NCBI GenBank assembly: GCA_002633005.1
Contig: NMRA01000057.1
Coordinates: 367,567-431,566, forward strand
Direction: 5' to 3'
Origin: Phoronis australis
Lineage: Eukaryota > Phoronida > Phoronidae
Length of the DNA: 64,000 bases
Positions 36,736 through 64,000 of this stretch are shown in pieces. How positions within the stretch are numbered: position 1 is the first letter of the stretch; every line of letters begins with the position of its first letter. The position numbers and the translations under genes are program-made. The notes beneath the pieces are model-generated. The model was not told where the DNA came from. It did not search any database and worked only from the letters and a program-made list of their open reading frames with translations.

Positions 36736-37530
36736 ACCTGGGAACGAACCAGACCAACTGCAAGTGGTGGAAATTAAAAGACACGTCTTCTAAAACGTCT
36801 AAAACGCGTGACTAATAGACTTTTGTAAGATTTTTACCCATGCAATCTCTTCAGCAAAATGGCCTCTGTATCATCGCCAAAACGTATTATGTGGCTATGA
36901 CTGGTTTCTGTCACGATACACAACCGTAAAACGACATTTTTCTTGCGACAAAAAGCACTGCACATCCGTCAGGCCAGAACATCCCTGTGAGACGAGTGCG
37001 TCATCCAGGTGACTGTAACAGGGAAGTAGTCGATAAACCTCGGACTCCGAGGTTTTTTTTCGCTGTTTGAGCTGGGTGGCTCGCTTCCTCAGCAAAAATT
37101 CCCTTCTGCTATATTGTGTCCCAAAATTAACCAAGTTTCCCCATATGAATTGGTTTTATTTCTACAAAAATATAACATATTGGTACGGTATCATGAGCGA
37201 TTTATTACACACCTCTCTGGTTCTCCTGTCTCAGCGGGTCTCCACTACTTTTCTACACCACTGATTTTATGCAACGCTTTAGCCTGTTATTGATGTGATG
37301 AGTAAGATGAAATAACATTCGGTTCTTAGTTATTGAAGATTTTGTACACATCTATTGAGTTCTGGAGAATAGGTTCGTCATTGGTCTCTAGAGGCATTGT
37401 ATATAATGTTGACTTACTTAGAGACGTGGTTGGTTGTTGGCAGACGTTTGGACCTGGTCCGCCAAGTCTTTGTCGATGAATGAGGGATTTCCCGCCTTAC
37501 GCTCGTTAAGAATGCTGGAGTACACGGGGG

Positions 37531-37542
37531 NNNNNNNNNNNN
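37531..37542. other. Assembly gap (12 N) inside a G homopolymer
   Basis: Flanked by five and seven G within the left arm of the Penelope-like element. The right arm has a run of seven C at the matching position, so the true length is probably near seven. Confidence 0.95.
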
Positions 37543-37578
37543 GGGGGGGTAGGTGGAGTCCTCTGTCTCGGTTCAATT

Positions 37579-38106
37579 CACCATGAAGACAGAACCTTAC
37601 CGTTTTTGGATCTATCCATACACGTGGTCAATAATGGCTCCATCAAAATCAAGATCTACTGGAAGCCAACACATACGGACCAATACCTCCAGTTCTTTTC
37701 CAACCACCCCTTAAAGCACAAGTATTGTGTCGCTCGTACCCTTCTGGATAGAGCTGATCGTTACATCACTGACAACCGTGACTATGTCGAAGAGGTGGAC
37801 CACGTTGAAGATGCTTTGCGAGCTAATGGATACCAGGAATGGATGTTTACTGACCCCCCTAGTCGTAAACCTACTGAAAAACTCGATGGTTCCTCCGTTG
37901 CCATCCCATACATAAGAAGAATATCTGAACGCCTACAACACACCTACAGAACCCAAGGTATTTCCTGTTATATGAACAAGGAACAAAATTGGTATACTCG
38001 TAAGCTCAAAGAGGCCATAAACATCAAGAGTCAGCGCCCCCTCTTGAACCGAGACAGAGGACTCCACCTACCCCCCCAGTACTCCAGAATTCTTAACGAG
38101 CGTTAG
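37579..38106 (+). pseudogene. Penelope-like reverse transcriptase C-terminus with GIY-YIG core deleted
   Basis: Open frame without a start, beginning LPFLDLSIHVV right after the left arm. Contains IYWKPTHTDQYLQFFSNHP, HVEDALRANGY and IPYIRRISERL, the region after the RT core in Penelope-like elements, then NWYTRKLKEAINIKS and LNRDRGLHLPP, the tail of the GIY-YIG endonuclease. Only a few residues separate the two parts, where family members have a GIY-YIG core of roughly a hundred residues. The N-terminal RT is also missing, so the copy is inactive. Confidence 0.85.
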
Positions 38107-38127
38107 GTGGGAAGTCCCTCATTCATC

Positions 38128-38163
38128 GACAAAGACCTGGTGGACCAGGTCGAAACGTCTGCC
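38128..38163 (+). ncRNA. Degenerate hammerhead-ribozyme-like motif in Penelope-like arm
   Basis: GAC-CTGGTGG-ACC-A-GGT-CGAAAC-GTC: a short helix ACC/GGT between a CTGATGA-like box (changed at two positions) and an intact CGAAAC box. Penelope-like elements are known to carry minimal hammerheads in their terminal repeats. The left arm has the inverted copy with CCAAAC in place of CGAAAC. Confidence 0.45.
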
Positions 38164-38335
38164 ATCAACCAACCACGTCTCTAAGTAAGTGAACATTATA
38201 TACATCTATTGAGTATTGACGAAATGAAGGAAATCGTCGTTGGGGTCTCTCAGGTAGGACATGAAATGCTATTGTTTTATTCTTCAAATAGGCCAAGTTT
38301 CTTCAACAGTTTCTTCTGTATACGCAACGAGAACA

Positions 38336-38884
38336 ATGGAGAAAAATGGACTTAAGTTAGTGTTAGTTGGTGGTGTCATTGCTGCTGCATTGTTGCTGGG
38401 CGGAGCCAGAGATGCAGCCGGTGGAGTGCTGCTACAGGTCGTCATAGTAACCGGGGCAGTGTCTGTCGTGACTGCAGCAGCAAAAGGAGCGTCAGCAGCT
38501 TCAGGAGCATTAGCAGCGGTAACATTATTAATAATAGGAACTGTAGCAGTTAAAGTCCATGGCTCAGGGACAGGCAGCAACGTTGAAATGACAAGTATGT
38601 TGGGGAAATGTGCTATAGTGTTGTCTTCAACGTTATCTGTACTAGTCTTATCTGCCGTGACACTGTTGGCCGCCGTGCCGGGGATAGCAAATACCGGAAA
38701 AAAATCAGAGCCAGTGGCTGCAGCCGGGAGTAAAACGGCAGCAACAGCAGTGATCGCAGCGGCAGCTTCAGCGGCGGGAGTAGTGACGGTGGTGGGAACA
38801 GTTGCAGGAGTCGGGGATGTGGCAGTTGTGGGAGGCGCATTGGAGGTTACAGTTGTGGCAATAACAACAGGGACCGTCCTACTG
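38336..38884 (+). CDS. Exon 1 of paralogue 2: Ala/Gly/Val-rich membrane region
   Basis: 183 codons ending at CTACTG before donor GTGAGT. Very low-complexity hydrophobic sequence; the conserved KGAxAASGALAAV block near residue 50 anchors it to paralogue 1. Confidence 0.82.
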
Positions 38885-40808
38885 GTGAGTATACTGCGCG
38901 CGAATTCGAGCGACTGTAATTAAACAATGATGCGTTGCACAGACACAAGACGGTTGGAAAAGCCAGGTCACGCGAGACCATGCAAAGTCACGCGAATGTT
39001 TAGCGTGTATGCTAATATTACTAGCCTAGGCTATCCTAAAAAAATGGTAGCCATGAAAGTGTTGAATTATGAGATAGAATTCATTGATTCAGTTCCATAA
39101 GGGAAGATATTTCGACCCAAATGCTTCACGAGTGTCTTGCGTCTACGGAAACTCACCCGACCGAGACAGACTTGTCTTGCTTATATCACTAGCTGTATGT
39201 TATATTAAGCCCGGTCTGAGTAGACTAACTGCAAGACATTAGCTTGCACTTACAGCGAGAAATCACTTCCTATGGAACGGAAACGGTGAATTCGACAGTC
39301 TAATCTCGCCGACTAATGACTTCAGTTGGAAACATTTTGCTTTGATAAGCCAGCAATCTCCCGAGCATACCTGTACTCACGAAACACTCGCTTTTCATTT
39401 CGCGACGTTTGCGAGGTCTTGGGGATCTGATTTTTCTCGCAAGAAACTAGGTGTGCGGAGGGCTCCCCTGGGCCTTCACTGGAAAACTTTACCAAACTTT
39501 TGTTTGTAAAGTCGACCAAACTTAGAATTTCGTGATATTTTGGGTGAGTTTGGCAACCAGCCTTCACTATCAAATTCTGACAAACGTTTTGTTGCCAACT
39601 CTACCGAGCTGTAGTTGGTCGTGTGTAGATGTTACTTTTTTACAGAAAGCGAGTTAAGAGCAGCTTCAAAGGTACAGCCTGTTCACCATCTGTGTTCTTA
39701 TCAAACGAATTTTGCTCACAGGTAATTTATATGTACAGTCGTATAATTTTCAACTGTCGTCCTGTTTGTGCACATTCATTTCAATTTAGTTACTACCTGT
39801 AATACATGTAGGTAGCTTACCATGTTTTTGATATCCATACGTACCTTTTTCCGAATATAGATTAGGCTGTATGCTTGTGTACAAGAAATGCTTATACCAA
39901 ACTGTGACATTGTCTGAATGAATTTCTTGGGAGTTACGTAGAAAAACATCCCGGTAGCATTAATACAGTTTGTAAGCACAGTTTTTTTACAGACAAGAGC
40001 TTGTGTTGGAGTTACTACATTCAAACCACAGGAGGCTAATTCGCATAGAAACCGAATGATTCGCGTGTTTGATCAGCTATTGGAAGAGTCGACCAAAGAC
40101 GGCAAACGGAATCGTAAGGTTTACTTTTATACGTGGACTAAACCGTTTGAGACAGGAAATCGTCCTCTGGATCGTCATCTTGCGCTCAACATAACTCTTG
40201 ACAAACGTCATTTTGCTAGCATAGAGCTGTGCAAGAACCGTGGGAAAAACACTATCTATCCTGACTCGAAGTTCAGGAATATGGATGACGCGAAAGTAAG
40301 CTCAGAACTTCGATACGCTGGCTCAAAAGCTCTAACAGATGAAATCTTTAACAACGCCGCCGAATACTTTGTGGATACTTCTGTTGAGTGCATGTCGAAA
40401 TTTGGTGGATACGACTTTTTGTTGAACAACTGCCAAAATTTTGTCTTTCAGTATTTAAACCAACTGCATGTTGAAGTAAGCTGGACACTTCTTCAAGTAT
40501 TACGCCTTATTATGGATGACGCCGACGTTAGTCGCCTGATGCATGGACTCTTCATATTTTTGCCTTTCCTTATATGTATTCCTGGTGTAATAATCGTAAC
40601 CCATCCTTTTATTTTGGATGAATATCCAAGTTTCACATTCGCTTTACTGTGTATAGATTTGATAGTGACTCTCAGTTTTGCGCCTACTTGCGCTCTAACG
40701 CTGGCACGAGGTATTTTGCGTGGAGAAATACCCGCGCTTCAAGCGGCGTTTTACTTCTGCGCTGTCATCGCTATTGAACTATGTCTACTTCTTTGTATTG
40801 CAGTTTAG
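38336..40808 (+). CDS. Multi-pass membrane protein with LRAT/NlpC-P60-like cysteine domain, paralogue 2
   Basis: Tandem copy of the gene at 33348: two exons (38336-38884, 39993-40808), GTGAGT...TTACAG, phase 0, 454 residues. Exon 1 has the same Ala/Val/Gly-rich pattern of about six hydrophobic segments and the block KGASAASGALAAVTL. Exon 2 keeps TWTKPFETGNRPLDRHL, LNITLDKRHFASIELCKN (His at about 245 and 256), LRYAGSKAL and GGYDFLLNNCQNFV (Cys at about 330), then hydrophobic segments to the stop. Exon 1 has diverged far more than exon 2, while intron position and length (1,108 versus 1,170 bp) are kept. An upstream in-frame ATG (38261) exists, but 38336 aligns with the start of paralogue 1. 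Function unknown; hydrolase or acyltransferase activity is only suggested by the motif. Confidence 0.8.
38940..39490. repeat. Dispersed repeat family R2, copy in paralogue 2 intron
   Basis: Shares TATGGAACGGAAAC.GTGAATTC and a TGCGAGG.CTT...AAACTAGGT block with 56,610-56,820. The TCACGCGA...TATGCT...CCTATCCTAA stretch near 38970 resembles 3855-3920 in a CAD intron. Diverged and non-coding. Confidence 0.5.
39993..40808 (+). CDS. Exon 2 of paralogue 2: LRAT-like domain and C-terminal membrane segments
   Basis: Acceptor of seven T then ACAG, 271 codons plus TAG. FKPQEANSHRNRM at its start aligns with FKPEEVNSHKNRM of paralogue 1, confirming the acceptor upstream of the first ATG. Confidence 0.85.
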   Translation, partial: TRACVGVTTFKPQEANSHRNRMIRVFDQLLEESTKDGKRNRKVYFYTWTKPFETGNRPLDRHLALNITLDKRHFASIELCKNRGKNTIYPDSKFRNMDDAKVSSELRYAGSKALTDEIFNNAAEYFVDTSVECMSKFGGYDFLLNNCQNFVFQYLNQLHVEVSWTLLQVLRLIMDDADVSRLMHGLFIFLPFLICIPGVIIVTHPFILDEYPSFTFALLCIDLIVTLSFAPTCALTLARGILRGEIPALQAAFYFCAVIAIELCLLLCIAV

Positions 40809-42540
40809 TATTCGAACGTATTCACCAGTTCATTCGAATAACACAGTTGCCGCACTAAGAAACACAGTGTTCCTTACTTATAAATACGCTTTACGGCCCC
40901 CAGAGATAAACCCAGTTCACCGATTAAAAATCATGCCTGGATGCAGAGATCGACACACCGACAGCCAAACACAGTGCCAGACAATCTCTCAAACCTTGGC
41001 TTACACCCCTTCCAAAAAAAAAACAACTCACCAACTCACGGCGCTAGTGCCCGAACTCACAAACATCGTGCGCCAAGTTTTTAGTAGGGTGCCTCGTTTT
41101 TAGATACGGAATGCAATGCTTTTTAAGCCCGATTCAGTATTAGGTGGTCGTTCAGTCGCGTTTCTGATTCGGTGAAATAGTCTATTGGGCTCGTGACCTG
41201 TGTTTTAGGTCTAAGACCACGGTTTGGGCCTTTGTAGCTGATCACATTTCTTTTTGGCCAAAATATGAGTACGAACTTTAAAATCAGCGCACACGTGAAC
41301 AAAGACATTGTATTAGTCGACTTTCTGTTCATTATCGCTTTTCCAAGATCTGATCACTCTCTTCCCTCACACTGCATTTTGATGTGTACCAGTGCAGACT
41401 GTTCTCGACTAGTGTTACCTGACTGGAGTATTGTGAGCATTTTTCTTGAGAACGGTTTAGTGATAAAAACCGAAACGTCGACTAACACAATGTCTTTGTT
41501 AATGTATGAGCTGATTTTAAAGATTTTGTAGCTGCCGCAAATGGATGAGGTTTGAAGCACATTCTGTGCCAATTTTTCAGAGGGAAGTTCCAAGGCAAGA
41601 AAAACATGGTTTTGCTGAATTTCTTCGTCGTTGAGAAACCCCATCGCGTGCACTTACTGTCAGTTATACATTTTTAAGTGTCTTGAGAGAATTATATCCT
41701 ATTCAACAATAACCCCAACATGTTTTTTTTTGGTTGTGAAATCTATAATTTATATTTATAGGACTGACTGTTCATTGTAATTCCAGAATAAACTTGGAAG
41801 ATCACTGAACCTGGACTTTCATCAAACTTTGTGCACGTAATCCAATAATATGTAATAATGTAGCACACGCATAGAAAACAAAAAGTAACGCCGTTTTCGT
41901 TGCAGGTCAATGGCCATGAGTCCCATAACCTTCTACTTTGATATGCGCAGTAGATCAATGAACACTTACGTCAACTTCCTAATACAAATGGAGTACACCG
42001 ATGTATTTCTTAGCAACATCGGTCACGGATTTGTTTCAGAATTAACTCGGATTTTACTTTCTCTGCCCATTTTGGGCCGGACTTGCCTTTCAACATATTA
42101 GTAGCGTAACATTGCAGTGCTGGCCAGCATTGACTTAGAACTAAGACTCGATAGGTCTCAGTTTGGAACAATTAGTAGTTGTTTTCAAAGCAAGGGCATA
42201 GAAAGAACTTAGAGTTCGTTATTTCTTGATACCTAGTTGGCTTGTCAACGCGAGTCATTTTATTCGCCATGCATGGACTCAACCAATAGCGAACAGAACC
42301 AGTTCTTTACAATACAGAAATTACTTCTCTTTAGTAAGGAACAAGGTGAGACCATTTTTATTGCAGTAATTAGTGTTCCCAATCAACAGTTCGCTTCTTG
42401 CACTGATCGCTTTCAATACACTTTACAAAACATAAGCTGAAACCGACCAGTTGATAGAAAGTGTAATTGCGAAGTATTTTGTCATGTTTCTGTATGTGCG
42501 AGTTTTCAAAGATTTTGTGAATACAAATAAGTATTAAAAA
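40809..42540. other. Convergent intergenic spacer
   Basis: Lies between the 3' end of paralogue 2 (+) and the glucosidase gene (-). Contains an inverted-repeat element at 41277-41521; no gene recognised otherwise. Confidence 0.55.
41277..41521. mobile_element. Foldback (inverted-repeat) element
   Basis: 45-bp arms at 41277-41321 and 41477-41521 with about 88 percent identity (TTTAAAATCAG... to GTTAGTCGAC), with weaker pairing continuing inward. No target duplication identified. Confidence 0.7.
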
Positions 42541-42546
42541 TTTATT
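42541..42546 (-). promoter_or_regulatory. Possible polyadenylation signal of the glucosidase gene
   Basis: AATAAA on the minus strand about 430 bp downstream of the stop at 42977; other AATAAA copies nearby make the choice uncertain. Confidence 0.3.
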
Positions 42547-42976
42547 GAACTTGGAATATGAAGTAGCATCATTATTACACATATTTCATGTATTGAGAAT
42601 TGACTTTGAATGGTGTCACAAGATGATAAGCAATCGATAGGACCAGAAAGAAACGCAATGAAATAACGAGCAAGATATAAACTCATCGCATTATCCGTGT
42701 ATGTGATACCCTAACTGTTCTAACAACTGGACCAGTCATTGCACTTAAAATGATATTTAAGTATGATTTTTGCTCAAAGCGACTAGAGTATAGGTCTTGT
42801 TTTACAAGGCTTGGTCTCATTTGAGTTTAAAGGAAACTAAACTGGTTTCGCAGCTCTATTCACAAAAATTGCAGTGTCCGAAAAACATGGCCACACGACT
42901 TTACATGCTGTTGGAGAACCTTGCTTTGCTTTTCTGTCCAGGCATCCAGATCCGGTTGGGTGTTGCAGACGGACAT

Positions 42977-63922
<20,946 letters not shown>

Positions 63923-64000
63923 CTGAAATAAGAACAAATAATAAAAGCTTTACTATAAAATATTTCGTATTTTTCTGACAAAATTTTTCTTCAAATCAAA

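Larger units (their letters stand above)
37399..38203. mobile_element. Truncated Penelope-like retroelement with inverted terminal arms
   Basis: Left arm 37399-37576 and right arm 38044-38203 are inverted copies of each other, from ATATAATGTT.ACTTACTTAG at the outside to TGTCTCGGTTCAA at the inside. The right arm includes the 3' end of the coding remnant (LNRDRGLHLPPQY), so the left arm is an inverted copy of the element's 3' end, as reported for Penelope-like pseudo-LTRs. ACATCTATTGAGT occurs just outside on both sides (about 37346 and 38201) and may mark the insertion. The left arm contains a 12-N gap. Confidence 0.8.

Noticed and set aside
37035-37060. Perfect hairpin followed by a T-run, like a bacterial terminator
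   Set aside because: Animal genomic context; a 9-bp hairpin with T-run has no such role here.

Overview
The window is a piece of an intron-rich animal genome. The genes have many short exons with canonical splice sites, the sequence is AT-rich outside exons, and the introns are full of short non-autonomous repeats. A Penelope-like retroelement, a double-domain intestinal-type alpha-glucosidase and an animal-type fused CAD gene point to an invertebrate. My best guess is amphioxus (Branchiostoma) or another invertebrate deuterostome; the species cannot be fixed from the sequence alone. Three runs of N show it is a draft assembly.

Region 1 (1-24,492, + strand): the 3' part of CAD, the trifunctional enzyme of de novo pyrimidine synthesis. 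I resolve 24 exons, with phases that match throughout, encoding about 1,350 C-terminal residues: the second half of the CPSase large subunit, complete dihydroorotase, the linker, and complete aspartate transcarbamylase to the stop codon and an AATAAA signal. The N-terminal glutaminase and first CPSase half lie off the left edge. One intron carries a 1.4-kb repeat built from diverged units containing CTAGTGG.

Region 2 (24,493-33,347): intergenic. I find no convincing gene, but there are an inverted-repeat element, short tandem duplications, a dispersed repeat also present at 61.8 kb, and a CAG...CTG-ended element with a 5-bp target duplication.

Region 3 (33,348-40,808, + strand): two tandem paralogous two-exon genes. 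In each, exon 1 encodes about 180 residues of Ala/Gly/Val-rich, multi-pass membrane sequence. Exon 2 encodes a cysteine-hydrolase-like domain resembling the LRAT/NlpC-P60 fold (His, then NNCQNF) followed by three more hydrophobic segments. I do not recognise this architecture, and it is the best candidate here for something undescribed. Between the genes lie a truncated Penelope-like element with inverted terminal arms and hammerhead-ribozyme-like motifs, and a nested repeat insertion.

Region 4 (64,000 down to 42,977, - strand): 32 exons of a sucrase-isomaltase/maltase-glucoamylase-like gene, convergent with region 3. It encodes the end of a first GH31 domain, a trefoil (P-type) domain and a complete second GH31 domain with both catalytic aspartates. 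The two GH31 halves share nearly identical exon sizes and phases, recording an internal duplication. The homologous introns differ in one place by a GC donor and in another by an extra intron. The gene continues beyond the right edge.
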